A stretch of DNA of 64,000 bases from Planctomycetota bacterium (GTDB lineage Bacteria > Planctomycetota > Planctomycetia > Pirellulales > Pirellulaceae), in NCBI GenBank assembly GCA_963204915.1, contig CAUJHS010000031.1, forward strand, positions 186,001 through 250,000, in the 5' to 3' direction. Under the pieces are notes generated by a model. The model saw nothing but the letters and a program-made list of their open reading frames with translations. It had not been told where the DNA came from and did no database searches. Made by a program: the position numbers and the translations under genes. This document shows positions 33,011 through 43,940 of this stretch, piece after piece (position 1 is the first letter of the stretch; each line of letters begins with the position of its first letter).

Positions 33011-36000
33011 TCAATGCGAAAGCGGCAGCGCCGCCTCGATGGCCGACGCCAAACGCTGAGCGTGCTCACCGGTCATCATCGTGATGTGGTCGCCTGTGAC
33101 CTCCGCGACCACGAGCGCGTCGCCTACAACGGCCCTCCATCCTAGATCGTCGCGCAGATCGCCATCCTGCTCGCCGCGCCGCTCGCCGGCGCGGTAGAGT
33201 CGCACGGGCAAGTCGCTGGCGGGCGGCGCGTAATCTTTGAGAATCTTGAGATTCGCGCGGGCGACTTCCACGAGCGCGCGCAGGTCGTCGGCGTCCAGAC
33301 CCATCGGCGCTTGACCGACGATCTTGGCTTTCTCCAGCAGGTGCGTCAGACGGGCTTCGCGCTCAAGCGGCTCCAACTCCTCATAGGTAACATGAAATGG
33401 GAAACCGTAGAACCGTTCCAGGAAGTCGGCAAGCGTCACTAGGATCCGGCTTTCGTCGTCCGGGTCGAAATCGAGCGACGACATGACCCGCGAGTCAATC
33501 AACGCAACCGAGCCGATCTCCTCGCCAGCTTCTCGAAGTTGCAGCGCTATGGCGTAAGCGACCACGCCGCCGGACGACCAACCCACCAGGTGATAGGGGC
33601 CCGAGGGTTGAACCGAGCGGATCGCAGTTACGTACGCATCGACCATTTCGTCGAGCCTGGCGTGCGGCGGCTGCGCGCCGTCGACGCCGCGGGCCTGAAT
33701 CGCGTACACCGGCCGATCGGGATCGAGGTGATGCGCCAACTCGTAATAGCTCAGCACATTACCGCCGGCGGGATGAATACAAAACAGCGGCGCCAGCGCG
33801 CCATGCGGCCGTATCGGGACGAGCGGGGACCAGGGGCGGTCGTCGTCGAGTTGCTCGATCAGCACGGCCATGCGCTCGATGGTTCCGTCGCTAAGCAAGG
33901 CCGACAGCGGCACGGATCGCTGGAAGTGCTTCCTGATGCGGCTGACCAATTGCACCGCCAACATCGAATGTCCGCCGAGGTCAAAGAAGTTATCGTGCAT
34001 GCCAATCGGCGCTACACCAAGCACATCTTCCCAAAGGGTGGTTAACTCCAATTCGATCTCGTTGCGCGGCGCCAAAAAGCCGGTCTTCCGGTCCGACCGA
34101 GTGACGATCGGTTCGGGAAGCGCATTGCGGTCGACCTTGTGACTACGGTTCAGCGGCAGCGACTCTAGCGTAACGAAGGCGGCGGGGATCATGTGGTCGG
34201 GCAGCCGCTGGCCGAGGTAACGGCGCAGTTCGTCCGGCTCCGGCGCTGGGCCGTCCGGTACGAGATACGCCGCCAGGCGACTTTGACCGCTCGTGTCGAG
34301 CCACGCACGAACCACGCATTGCCGGACGCGGTCGTGGGCGCACAGCGCCGCTTCGATTTCGCCAAGCTCGACGCGGAAACCGCGGATCTTCACTTGATCA
34401 TCGAGGCGACCAAGGAACTGGAGGTTTCCGTCGGGCAGGCGTCGCACCCGATCGCCCGTTTTGTAAACTCGCGCTCCTGCACGGAACGGATGAGGAATAA
34501 ACTTCTCGGCAGTCAATTCAGGCCGATTCAAATAGCCGCGGGCCAGGCCCGTACCACCAATATGAAGCTCACCTGCTACGCCCGTGGGGACGAGTTGGCC
34601 GCGCCGATCGAGCACGAACGCTTCGACGTTGGCGACCGGCAGACCAATGGGAATTTCCGCGCTGGAGGGCGACCAGTCCGCGGGCGCCTCCCATGACGTT
34701 GCAACAACCGTCGTTTCTGTGGGACCATACGTGTTAAGCAACCGAATGCGGCCGCCCGTGGTCCTTTGCCACAAGGCGAGATGCTGGGGCTCCGCTCGTT
34801 CACCACCGATGACGACCAATCGGAGCGACGACGGTACAGCGAACGACCGCGACCCGATCTCCTGCACAAGATGTCGCCAGTAAGCCGTTGGCAGGTCGAG
34901 CACCGTCACGCCAAGTTGATCGCACTCGTTCAGGAAGTCCTCCGCCGCCAGGCTCATCGTGTCATCTCGGATGACGAGCGCCCCTCCGCTGGCTAGCGTG
35001 GGAAAGATCTCTTCGGCGGAGGCGTCAAAGCTGATCGAGGCGAATTGGAGCACGCGATCCGTTTTCGTGAGCTTGAACTGCTCCACGGCCGACTGCACGT
35101 AATTCACAATCGCGGCATGCTCGATTTCGACTCCCTTGGGCTGGCCGGTCGAACCGGAGGTGTAAATCACATAGGCCCGGTTCGACGGCGCGGCGCGCTG
35201 TGGTCGATTCGAACATTCGCGCGTGGCGATGACGTCGGCGTCGGCATCGAGCCGCACGAGTTGTCCGGCGAACTCGCCAAACCGGGAGGCGAGCTGTTCC
35301 TCGGTCACGACGACTTCGACGCCCGCGTCGGCGAGCATGAACAGCTTGCGGTCGACGGGAAGATCGGGGTCGATCGGTACGTACGAACCGCCCGCCTTGA
35401 GAATGCCCAACAGGGCGACAATCATCGGAGCGCCGCGGCCGATGCAAAGTCCTACGGTTGATTCGGGGCCGACGCCGCATTCGTTCAGATGATGGGCCAG
35501 TTGGTTGGCTTGCTCGTTCAGCGCGCGGTAGGACATCGTCAGCGCGGCGGGACGGATCGGTTCTGAAATCTGCCGCGATAGACCGACGTGTGCGCGGCAA
35601 ATGATCGCCGGAGCCTCGGGCGTGCGCTCGACTTGCGCCTCGATCAGGTCATGCAAGCAGAGACGCCTGGGGTAATCGCGGCGCGTTTCGTTCCATGCCT
35701 TAACCTCTTGCTGCCGTTCCTTGTCCGCGAGAATGGGCAGTTCGTCAACGGGGCGATTCTCGTTCTCGACTAACGCCCTTAACAGGTTCTCGAAGTGCGT
35801 CAACATGCGTTCGACCGTCTCGCGACGGAACAAATCGGTGTTGTACTGCATGACCAGAGCGATCCCCTCGTCGTCGCCCTCCGACGCGGTCAACGATAGA
35901 TCGAAGGGAGTGACTCGTTGTTCGAGTCCCGCCGGCTCAAATCGCAGTCCGAGCAACTCTAGCCCTTCGTTGCTGGCGCCGGCCAAAAACGGGGTGAGAC

Positions 36001-39000
36001 CTTCCCGCTTGGCAAGGTGGAACTGTTGCATTGCGAACATCGTTTGAAACACCGGCGGACGGCCAGCATGCCGCGACGGAGCCAACCGTTCGACCAACAG
36101 CGGGAAAGGATAATCCTGATGCTCCAAGGCGCCGATGATGCGATCACGAATTTGCTCCAGGAATTCACCCGCAGTTGCATCCTGCGTCAGGTCGCCGCGA
36201 ATGACCACCGGGTTGACGAAGTAACCCATCACGCCCTTCAATTCGGATCGCGTACGGCCCGAGGCCGGTATGCCCACCAGCACCTCGTTCTGCCCGGTGT
36301 AGCGAGACAGGAGCATTTCGTATGCTCCCAGCAGTACCATGTTGAGCGTGGCGCCGTGGCGACGTCCTACCTCTTGGATCTCTTGGGCCAGCGACTTATC
36401 GACCACACGCACCACCAGTTCGCCGTCGTAGGTCTGCACTTTGGGTCGCGGTTTGTCGGTAGGCAATTCGAGCACGGGCAATTCGCCGTCAAGTTCCTGC
36501 CGCCAGTACTGCCAGAGGCGTTCTCCCTGGGCGCCGTCGAGCATTTCACGATGACGGCGCGCGAAGTCGGCGAACTCAATTTCTGGCGCGGGAAGCGACG
36601 GCGCCTGATTCGCCAGGGCGGCCGCATACAGTTGCTTGATCTCTGCGGCGCAGGAGACCATGGACCACATGTCGGCGATGAGGTGATGCACGACAAAAAC
36701 CATCACATGCTGGTTTTCGGCGAGTTTCAAGACGACCATTCGGCCGAGCGGCCCATTTACCAGATCGAACGGACATTCCGCCGCGTGACGGAGCCGTTGC
36801 TGGACTTCGTCGGGAGTCCACCCGGCGGCGTCTTCGACAACAAATGGGACGGGCGCCTCGTTGCGCACGACCTGGTAGGGCTCGCCGTCTTCTTCGTGAA
36901 TCGTCGTGCGAAAGATCGAGTGACGGTTGACCAGCTGTTGCATCGCCTGGTGCATGGCGTCGATTTGCAGCGGACCGTCAATGCGCACCGCATCGGCCAG
37001 ATGATACGCCGTGCTTTCCGGGGCTAGTTGCTGAATGAACCATAAGGCTTGTTGGCCGTGGGTTAATGGAACGCGATCTGCACGACTTTCGGCGGCGGGT
37101 TTCGCCTCTGCCCGTTCTTCCCGCTTCGCAGACGCAGCGCCGTCGTTGGAAGTTGGTGCAGCGCCGTCGCTGATCAATTCCGCGACAGCTTGGGCCAACG
37201 TCGTGACGCTGGGACCTTCCATGAAGCGGGCCATCGGTACGACGACCTGCAGCCGAGTTTCGATCTTGTTTTTCAACTCGATCGCCATCAGCGAGTCCAG
37301 CCCGATTGTGGTAAGGGGGGCGGCGGCGTCGATCTTATCCGCTTCAAGTCCCATGATCGTGGCCAGCTGCTCGGTGAAATAGGCGATTAGTCGAGCGATG
37401 CGCGTCGCGGGATCCGCAGCCGCCAGTTCGGCTCGTAAAGCAGAGTCCGCCGGATTCGCTTCCTCGGCCGTGTCGCCGGATGGCGCCACATCGCGCAGGA
37501 GGGGCGGAAGCGCCGTCGTCTGTTTGACCATGTCTCGCCAACGGACATTCATGACGGCCGTTTGCGTGCGCTGGGTGCGGAGTAATTGCTCCAGGATTCG
37601 CAGGCACGCGTCAGCGGGAAGCGCGTCCATGCCCCGGCTGGAAAGTTGCGTATTCCGTCCGCCTTCCGCCGCCATGCCGCCTTCGGCCCACGGTCCCCAG
37701 TTGATGCACGTGGCCGGCAGGCCGCGGCGCTTACGGTACGCCGCCAGTCCGTCGAGGAAGGCGTTGCCAGCTGCATAGTTTGCTTGCCCAGGCGAGCCTA
37801 GGATGCAAGCGACCGACGAGAACAATACGAACAAATCCAGGTCGGCGTCTTGGGTAGCAACGTGCAAGTTCCAAGCGCCTTGGACCTTGGGAGACATCGG
37901 CCGATCTAGGCGCTCCAAGTCCATGTCGAACATCACGCCGTCGTCCAGGACGCCGGCCGCGTGGAAGACACCGCGGAGCGCGAGCCCCTCGGTGCGCGAG
38001 TTGACAATTGCATTTTGGAGTGAGGGTAAGTCCGCGACATCGCCCTGGAGAGCGACGACGTCGACGCCGGATTGCTTCAGCTCGTCGAGAACAAGCTGCT
38101 CCGCCGAACCGGGAGCGCGGCGCGCGAGAAGGACGATCCGACCCGCGCCCTGCTCCGCGAGCCATCGGGCGAGCTTGAGTCCCAGGGCGCCTAAGCCGCC
38201 GGTGATCAAGTACGCGCCGTCGGAACGGATCAGTTCGTGGTGCGGCTTGTCGACCGAAGCCCGGCGGCGACTCTCCAACGAGACGACCACCTTGCCAATG
38301 TTCTTTCGCTGCGCCATGTAGCGAAACGCCGCGACCGTCTCTTCCAAAGGAAATTCGGTATGAATGACCGGATGGTACGCGCCGGACTCGAAGTGTCGCA
38401 TCATTTCGGCGAACAGGGAGCGCATAAAGTCCGGGCGCTGCCGTAACATGCGATCCAGATCGATGGCGAAATACGAGAGATTGTCTTGGAACGGCAAGAG
38501 GCCGATTTTGCGGTTCTGGTAAATGTCCGTCTTGCCGATTTCGCAGAACCGGCCATAAGCGGCGAGCGCGCCGATGCTGCGGTCGATCGCCTCGCCCGGA
38601 AGCGAGTTGAGCACCACATCAACGCCTTGGTTTCGCGTAAGCTGGCGAATCGCGTCGGCGAATTCGAGCGTACGAGAGTTCAACACGTGCGGCACGCCGA
38701 GGGAACGGAGGTAGTCGCGTTTTTCGTCACTCCCGGCGGTCGCGAAAATTTCGGCCCCGATATGCTGCGCGATTTGAATGGCCGCCAGGCCAACGCCGCC
38801 CGCGCCCGCGTGAATCAGCACTCGCTCGTTCGGTTGAAGCTGCGCCAGGCGGACCAAGGCGTAATAGGCGGTCAAGAAGGCGATCGGAACGGTGCAGGCC
38901 TCGCTATCGTCGAGCGACGCGGGTTTGTGAACCAAAGCGTACTCTGCGGTGCGAGCATGACTGGCGAAACTGTACGGCGCCACGCCCATTACCGCGTCGC

Positions 39001-42000
39001 CTACCCGAAAGCGTTCAACTCCCTCGCCCACAGCGGTTACGACGCCCGAGCATTCAATCCCCAGAGGAACGAGCTTGTCTTTGATGCCGGGATAAAGCCC
39101 CATCGCTTTAAGCACATCGCTAAAGTTAAGCCCCGCGGCGCGAACTTCGAGTTCGACCTGCCCCGGCTCGGGCGTGTGGCGGGTGAATGACTCGACCTGG
39201 AGCGAGTCCATGCTTCCCGGCTTGCCCAGGCGAATGCGGAACGCCCCTTCGCGGGGAACCGTCATGCCGGCCGACTCTCCGTCGGGGAAGGCTTCGGGCG
39301 CAGCGGCCAGTCGGGCCACAAAGCGATTCGGGCCGCGATACGCGATTTGGTCTTCATCCGGTTCAGCGGCAAGATCCGCGATGAAAAACTCAACCGAAGA
39401 TTCGGCATTTGCCGCCGGATCGAGGTCGATCAGGCGCGCACGAAGTTCCGGATGCTCCAAAGCCGCCACACGGCCCATGCCCCACAAAGGAGACTGCGCG
39501 ACCGTGATGTTGTCTTCTTGATTGACCGCTTGTGCGCCCTGCGTGACGAGCCATAACCGCGGCGGCCGGGCGATCTTCGACTTGGCGAGTTGTTGCACCA
39601 CCCGTAATACGCCGCCACATCCCAATTTTCGAAAGTCGGCGAAGGCTCCGGCCGCATCGTCGTGGGGAAGGGGCAGATCGAGACTCCACAAATGAATCAC
39701 GCCGCGACACTCGGCATTTTCACCGCCCAGCGAGGCTTCGATCAGGCGGCGGAAGTCGTCCTCGCTAAGCGGATCGACCACGAAATGGTCGCGGTGTCCG
39801 TTGCCTTCGCTGGCCGTGGCGAACGCTTCGCCGGGCCGCACGAAGATCGGACGTCCGCCGTCGTGTTGGATCCGCTTCGCAAGCGCATCAGCGATACCCT
39901 TGCGATCCGCCAATAAAATCCAGTTGCCCGCCAAGGTTGTCGATCCAGGTTGCGCTGTGACTTCCGTGGGAGCAACCGAGGTTTGCCCAACGGCGGAATC
40001 TGTCGTGGATGGCGCCGCGGTTTCCGAGCCGACGTCCGTCGTCCGCCATTGAAGTTCATAGAGCCATTCGCGCATATCGACGGGCTTCTCGCTGACGGCG
40101 CGGCCGAGACGCTGAACGCGCACGCCCTCCAATCCGACAAGCACGCGGCCTTGAGCGTCAAGCAGCAGCACGTCGGCTTCCACCGTTTCGGGACTGGGGC
40201 TGTTGTCGTCGGAAGTTCGCGCAAGGTAAACGTACATCTCGCCGCCAATGGGGCCGTAAACACGCATCCGACCAATGGCGACCGGCATGTACGCGTATGG
40301 CGACTGCGAACCATCGGCTTCGGGTGGAATGGCGCCGGCCATCGCTTGAAGGCAGCCGTCGAGCAGAGCAGGATGCACGTGATACTTCGCCGACTCCTTT
40401 ACAACCTCATCGGGCATCGCCACGCGGGCGATGGCGGCTTGCGGCGAACGTTGCATCTCGGCGAGCACTTGGAACGCCGGGCCATAGACAAGCCCGCGCG
40501 ACGCCATTCCGGCATAGAACGTCTCGCGATCGAGCGTCTCCGTGATCCCGGCTCGGACCGCTTCCAGGTCGATCGTTGCCGGGGGATTCTCATCGCCTTC
40601 AACACCGTGCACCAGGGCGCCCGCGGCGTGCATCCGCCAATTGGTCTTCTCACCGTCGGCCGCCATGCTGTAGGTTTCAAACGTGCAACGTCCCCCCAAC
40701 TCGGGAGACACGGTCACTTGCACGGTGCGCCCCGTCCGTTCGGGGAGGAACATGGCCTGTTGGATCGAGACATTGTCCACCGCGTGACGGCCGGGGCCGA
40801 ACGCCAGCTCCGCCGCCGCAAGCGCTTGTTCCAGGTACGCGGCCGCTGGCGTCACGATCGAACCTTGGACCTGGTGGTCGATCAGATACTTAGGCGAACG
40901 AGGCTCCAGTGCGACTTCGTACAACGTCGACTCGAGCGCGCTGGGGACATGCCGGCCGAGCAGCGGATGCACCTTCGGTCCGGCGCCTCCGGCCGCCCGT
41001 CGGGGCGTTTGGTCCATCTCCAACCACATCCGCGTTCGCTCAAAGGGATACGTCGGCAAGGCCCACCGGCGCCGCGGCCAATCGCGATCGAAACCGAACC
41101 AGTTCACCTTCACGCCGGTGCAATACAATTCTTCGAGCGCGCCAAGCAGATTTTTCCAGTCGTCCTGCCCTGGGCGCAGCGAGGGAAGCCATTTGGCCTG
41201 CGATTGCGTCAAACAGCGGCGGGCCATGCCCAACAACACGGGCGCGGGACCGACTTCGAGCACGGCGTGGATCGGGCGGGTTTCGAGGTGGCGGACGCTT
41301 TCTTCGAAGCGGACTGTGCCGCGGATGTGGTCGCGCCAGTACCTGGCGTTGTACGTATCGTCGGCAGCAAGTTCGCCCGTGACGTTGCAAACAATCGGGG
41401 TTGTCGGTCGATGGTATTCGATTTCGGCGGCAAGTCGCTCGAACTCGTCGAGCATGGGCTCCATGAGGGGCGAGTGAAAGGCGTGTGAGACTCCCAGCAT
41501 TTGCACGCGTACGCCGCGCTCCTCAAACCCACCGGCGATCTCGCGAACCACGTCGGACTTGCCCGAGAGAACGGTATTCTCAGGACCATTCGCGGCTGCT
41601 ACCGCGACGTCGCGCTCGCGGCCTTGAATCGCTTGCGTGACCGCGTCGTAAGGCGCGAAGATGACGGCCATGGAGCCGTTGGCCGGTAAGGTCTGCATGA
41701 GCCGGGCGCGATGCGCGATCAAACGCGCGGCGTCTTCCAGACGCATCACGCCGGCGATCACGGCGGCGACATATTCGCCCACGCTATGGCCTAACACCAA
41801 GTCGGGCTCGACGCCCCAACTCCGCCACAACGCGGCAAGCGCATACTCGATGGCGAATAGCGCCGGTTGCGTGTAGACGGTCTGGTCGATCGGCGACTCG
41901 TCGTCGTTTCCGTAAAGAACGGAAAGCAGCGGACGTTCGAGCACGCTGTCTAGAAGCTCAGCGCATTGGTTGAGCGCGCCGCGGAAGGTAGGTTGCGTCG

Positions 42001-43765
42001 CATACAACATGCGGCCCATGCCCGCGTATTGCGATCCTTGCCCGGTGAAGAGAAAGGCGACCCTCGGCCGAGACGCCAAACTCACGTGGCTGATCTTCGC
42101 GCCGGTTGGCGCCCCCTCGGCAAGAGCCGTCAACTTGTCGATGAGCGTTTCGCGCTGGTCGGCCGTGATGGCCAGGCGATGGTTGAAATGCGTCCTCCCC
42201 GTGTTGGCGCTATAGCAAAAATCGGCAAGAGAAACCTGCTCATTCGTTCGCAGAAACTCCGCGTAACGACCGGCTAACGCGGGCATCGCGGTCTTAGATT
42301 TCGTCGAGATCGCGAGCATGTGGAGAGGCCGATCCGCGAGAGCGTCGTCTCCTTCGCGGCGCCGTACGGGCGTGAAGATCGCTTCCGCCGTGGGGGCCGC
42401 CTCCAGAACCACATGCGCGTTGGTGCCGCCGAAACCGAAGGAACTGACGCCCGCGATCCGCGGTCGATTCGGGCTCCATGCGACCGGTTCGGTGGGAAAC
42501 ACCAATCGCGTGCCATCAAGTTGGATGTGCGGATTGAGCTTTTCCAAATGAGCCTGCGGCACGATGACGCCGTGCTGCATCAAGAGCACGGTCTTGATGA
42601 CGCCGGCCACGCCGGAGACCGTTTCGGTATGACCGATATTGGCCTTGACGCTAGCAACATAAACGGGCGGTTCATCGTCGCCGCGCCGCGGGAAAACTTC
42701 TCCCAACGATTGCGCCTCGATTGGATCGCCCAGCGGCGTGCCCGTGCCGTGGGCCTCGATGTACGACACATCGTCAGGCGTCAAATCGGCCTCGTCTAAG
42801 GCGGCGCGAATCGCCGCCTGCTGATAGAGGCTATTCGGCGCGGTGATGCCGGAGGTGGCGCCGTCTTGGTTAACCGCGCTGCCGCGGATCACCGCGAGCA
42901 CATGGTCGCCGTCGCGGAGAGCGTCCGTAAGTCGCTTGAGCACGATCATCGCGCAGCCTTCGCCGCGGACATATCCGTTCGCCCCTGCGTCGAAGGGCCG
43001 ACACTTCCCATCGGACGAGAGCATGCGAGCCTTGGAGAAGGCGATCGTCACGTCCGGGGCGAGAATCAAATTCACGCCGCCGGCCAAGGCCGCGTCGCAC
43101 TCCCAGTTGCGCAGGCTTTGAACCGCCATATGAATGCCAACCAGGCCCGATGAACACGCCGTGTCGATGGCGAGACTCGGCCCGTGGAAGTCGAGCAGGT
43201 ACGACACGCGGTTCGCGGAGATGCTCAGCGCGTTGCCCGTGCCGACATGGGCGTCGATGTAGTTGAGGTAGTTTTCGTGCTGGCAAGCGACTTTGGAATA
43301 GTCTGTTCCCCCAATTCCGACGAACACGCCCGTCGCGCTGCCGCGCAGGCGTTCGGGGGCGACGCCCGCGTGCTCCAGGGCTTCCCAGGAAACCTCCAGG
43401 AGAAGCCGCTGTTGCGGGTCCATCCGCTCCGCCTCGCGGGGCGCGATGCCGAAAAACTGCGGGTCAAACTGATCGACGTCATCGATGAAACCGCCCCACC
43501 GCGTGGCCATCTTGCCGACCGCGTCGTAATCTTCATCGTAATACTCGTCGGCGTTCCAACGACTGAGCGGCACCTCGGCCGTGGCGGTGCGCCCTTCGTG
43601 GATGATCCGCCAAAAGGAGTCGAGATCGCGGGCGCCGGCAAAACGGCACCCCATGCCGACAATGGCGATCGGCTCCGCCGCTTCGGGATGTTCGGCCACG
43701 CGCCGCCGCAGCAACTCGCGCCTCGCAGGATTTAAGTTCGCCACGCGTTGCGTGAGTTCAATCAT
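33011..43765 (-). CDS. Hybrid PKS-NRPS megasynthase KS-AT-DH-ER-KR-ACP-C-A-PCP-TE
   Basis: 3584 residues. KS 31-455 (Cys204 in DTACSSG, His339 in EAHGTGT). AT about 565-850 (Ser661 in GHSVGEY; HAFH motif, as in malonyl-specific domains). DH about 935-1215 (His964 in HxxxGxxxxP, Asp1136 in DGCLQ). KR-type structural region to about 1480. ER 1500-1828 (GAGGVGLAAIQ). KR 1845-2078 (GGLGALG, Tyr/Asn pair). ACP 2120-2200 (Ser2158). C 2230-2660 (His2361-His2362-type HHLIADMW with Asp2365). A 2715-3225 (YTSGSTGQPKG, NTYGPTE, YKTGD). PCP (Ser3267). TE 3305-3584 (Ser3397 in GWSSGG, IDS, GDHITMM). All key residues are present. One complete reducing C2 extension is followed by condensation with one amino acid and hydrolytic or cyclising release. 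The partner FAAL gene is 175 bases upstream, same strand. Confidence 0.93.
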   Translation of the reverse strand: MIELTQRVANLNPARRELLRRRVAEHPEAAEPIAIVGMGCRFAGARDLDSFWRIIHEGRTATAEVPLSRWNADEYYDEDYDAVGKMATRWGGFIDDVDQFDPQFFGIAPREAERMDPQQRLLLEVSWEALEHAGVAPERLRGSATGVFVGIGGTDYSKVACQHENYLNYIDAHVGTGNALSISANRVSYLLDFHGPSLAIDTACSSGLVGIHMAVQSLRNWECDAALAGGVNLILAPDVTIAFSKARMLSSDGKCRPFDAGANGYVRGEGCAMIVLKRLTDALRDGDHVLAVIRGSAVNQDGATSGITAPNSLYQQAAIRAALDEADLTPDDVSYIEAHGTGTPLGDPIEAQSLGEVFPRRGDDEPPVYVASVKANIGHTETVSGVAGVIKTVLLMQHGVIVPQAHLEKLNPHIQLDGTRLVFPTEPVAWSPNRPRIAGVSSFGFGGTNAHVVLEAAPTAEAIFTPVRRREGDDALADRPLHMLAISTKSKTAMPALAGRYAEFLRTNEQVSLADFCYSANTGRTHFNHRLAITADQRETLIDKLTALAEGAPTGAKISHVSLASRPRVAFLFTGQGSQYAGMGRMLYATQPTFRGALNQCAELLDSVLERPLLSVLYGNDDESPIDQTVYTQPALFAIEYALAALWRSWGVEPDLVLGHSVGEYVAAVIAGVMRLEDAARLIAHRARLMQTLPANGSMAVIFAPYDAVTQAIQGRERDVAVAAANGPENTVLSGKSDVVREIAGGFEERGVRVQMLGVSHAFHSPLMEPMLDEFERLAAEIEYHRPTTPIVCNVTGELAADDTYNARYWRDHIRGTVRFEESVRHLETRPIHAVLEVGPAPVLLGMARRCLTQSQAKWLPSLRPGQDDWKNLLGALEELYCTGVKVNWFGFDRDWPRRRWALPTYPFERTRMWLEMDQTPRRAAGGAGPKVHPLLGRHVPSALESTLYEVALEPRSPKYLIDHQVQGSIVTPAAAYLEQALAAAELAFGPGRHAVDNVSIQQAMFLPERTGRTVQVTVSPELGGRCTFETYSMAADGEKTNWRMHAAGALVHGVEGDENPPATIDLEAVRAGITETLDRETFYAGMASRGLVYGPAFQVLAEMQRSPQAAIARVAMPDEVVKESAKYHVHPALLDGCLQAMAGAIPPEADGSQSPYAYMPVAIGRMRVYGPIGGEMYVYLARTSDDNSPSPETVEADVLLLDAQGRVLVGLEGVRVQRLGRAVSEKPVDMREWLYELQWRTTDVGSETAAPSTTDSAVGQTSVAPTEVTAQPGSTTLAGNWILLADRKGIADALAKRIQHDGGRPIFVRPGEAFATASEGNGHRDHFVVDPLSEDDFRRLIEASLGGENAECRGVIHLWSLDLPLPHDDAAGAFADFRKLGCGGVLRVVQQLAKSKIARPPRLWLVTQGAQAVNQEDNITVAQSPLWGMGRVAALEHPELRARLIDLDPAANAESSVEFFIADLAAEPDEDQIAYRGPNRFVARLAAAPEAFPDGESAGMTVPREGAFRIRLGKPGSMDSLQVESFTRHTPEPGQVELEVRAAGLNFSDVLKAMGLYPGIKDKLVPLGIECSGVVTAVGEGVERFRVGDAVMGVAPYSFASHARTAEYALVHKPASLDDSEACTVPIAFLTAYYALVRLAQLQPNERVLIHAGAGGVGLAAIQIAQHIGAEIFATAGSDEKRDYLRSLGVPHVLNSRTLEFADAIRQLTRNQGVDVVLNSLPGEAIDRSIGALAAYGRFCEIGKTDIYQNRKIGLLPFQDNLSYFAIDLDRMLRQRPDFMRSLFAEMMRHFESGAYHPVIHTEFPLEETVAAFRYMAQRKNIGKVVVSLESRRRASVDKPHHELIRSDGAYLITGGLGALGLKLARWLAEQGAGRIVLLARRAPGSAEQLVLDELKQSGVDVVALQGDVADLPSLQNAIVNSRTEGLALRGVFHAAGVLDDGVMFDMDLERLDRPMSPKVQGAWNLHVATQDADLDLFVLFSSVACILGSPGQANYAAGNAFLDGLAAYRKRRGLPATCINWGPWAEGGMAAEGGRNTQLSSRGMDALPADACLRILEQLLRTQRTQTAVMNVRWRDMVKQTTALPPLLRDVAPSGDTAEEANPADSALRAELAAADPATRIARLIAYFTEQLATIMGLEADKIDAAAPLTTIGLDSLMAIELKNKIETRLQVVVPMARFMEGPSVTTLAQAVAELISDGAAPTSNDGAASAKREERAEAKPAAESRADRVPLTHGQQALWFIQQLAPESTAYHLADAVRIDGPLQIDAMHQAMQQLVNRHSIFRTTIHEEDGEPYQVVRNEAPVPFVVEDAAGWTPDEVQQRLRHAAECPFDLVNGPLGRMVVLKLAENQHVMVFVVHHLIADMWSMVSCAAEIKQLYAAALANQAPSLPAPEIEFADFARRHREMLDGAQGERLWQYWRQELDGELPVLELPTDKPRPKVQTYDGELVVRVVDKSLAQEIQEVGRRHGATLNMVLLGAYEMLLSRYTGQNEVLVGIPASGRTRSELKGVMGYFVNPVVIRGDLTQDATAGEFLEQIRDRIIGALEHQDYPFPLLVERLAPSRHAGRPPVFQTMFAMQQFHLAKREGLTPFLAGASNEGLELLGLRFEPAGLEQRVTPFDLSLTASEGDDEGIALVMQYNTDLFRRETVERMLTHFENLLRALVENENRPVDELPILADKERQQEVKAWNETRRDYPRRLCLHDLIEAQVERTPEAPAIICRAHVGLSRQISEPIRPAALTMSYRALNEQANQLAHHLNECGVGPESTVGLCIGRGAPMIVALLGILKAGGSYVPIDPDLPVDRKLFMLADAGVEVVVTEEQLASRFGEFAGQLVRLDADADVIATRECSNRPQRAAPSNRAYVIYTSGSTGQPKGVEIEHAAIVNYVQSAVEQFKLTKTDRVLQFASISFDASAEEIFPTLASGGALVIRDDTMSLAAEDFLNECDQLGVTVLDLPTAYWRHLVQEIGSRSFAVPSSLRLVVIGGERAEPQHLALWQRTTGGRIRLLNTYGPTETTVVATSWEAPADWSPSSAEIPIGLPVANVEAFVLDRRGQLVPTGVAGELHIGGTGLARGYLNRPELTAEKFIPHPFRAGARVYKTGDRVRRLPDGNLQFLGRLDDQVKIRGFRVELGEIEAALCAHDRVRQCVVRAWLDTSGQSRLAAYLVPDGPAPEPDELRRYLGQRLPDHMIPAAFVTLESLPLNRSHKVDRNALPEPIVTRSDRKTGFLAPRNEIELELTTLWEDVLGVAPIGMHDNFFDLGGHSMLAVQLVSRIRKHFQRSVPLSALLSDGTIERMAVLIEQLDDDRPWSPLVPIRPHGALAPLFCIHPAGGNVLSYYELAHHLDPDRPVYAIQARGVDGAQPPHARLDEMVDAYVTAIRSVQPSGPYHLVGWSSGGVVAYAIALQLREAGEEIGSVALIDSRVMSSLDFDPDDESRILVTLADFLERFYGFPFHVTYEELEPLEREARLTHLLEKAKIVGQAPMGLDADDLRALVEVARANLKILKDYAPPASDLPVRLYRAGERRGEQDGDLRDDLGWRAVVGDALVVAEVTGDHITMMTGEHAQRLASAIEAALPLSH

Positions 43766-43940
43766 TGCATCACCGAAGTCTTAAAAAGTATAGGAAGCGA
43801 TCGAAGATGGAAGGGGCTGCGCGCCGTCGCGCTGGGCGATCCCGCGCCATTTCGATGCGCGTCGAGGTTTCGCCGTTATACGCGCCGCATGGGACGGAGC
43901 GCGGCTTGCTTTCTGCAAAGGTCCCACGGAGCGCGGCGTC

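Noticed and set aside
32371-33069. Minus-strand frame with a Walker A-like GGNGAGKCAVV segment next to the megasynthase stop
   Set aside because: Most of it is the reverse complement of the ene-reductase gene. Only about 30 codons (32935-33020) look P-loop-like, with Cys instead of Ser/Thr and no start or other ATPase motif. It may be a relic, but there is not enough to annotate.
39950-41488. 512-codon plus-strand frame opposite the megasynthase
   Set aside because: It is a composition shadow of the PKS DH/AT coding sequence. The protein is His/Arg-rich without domains.
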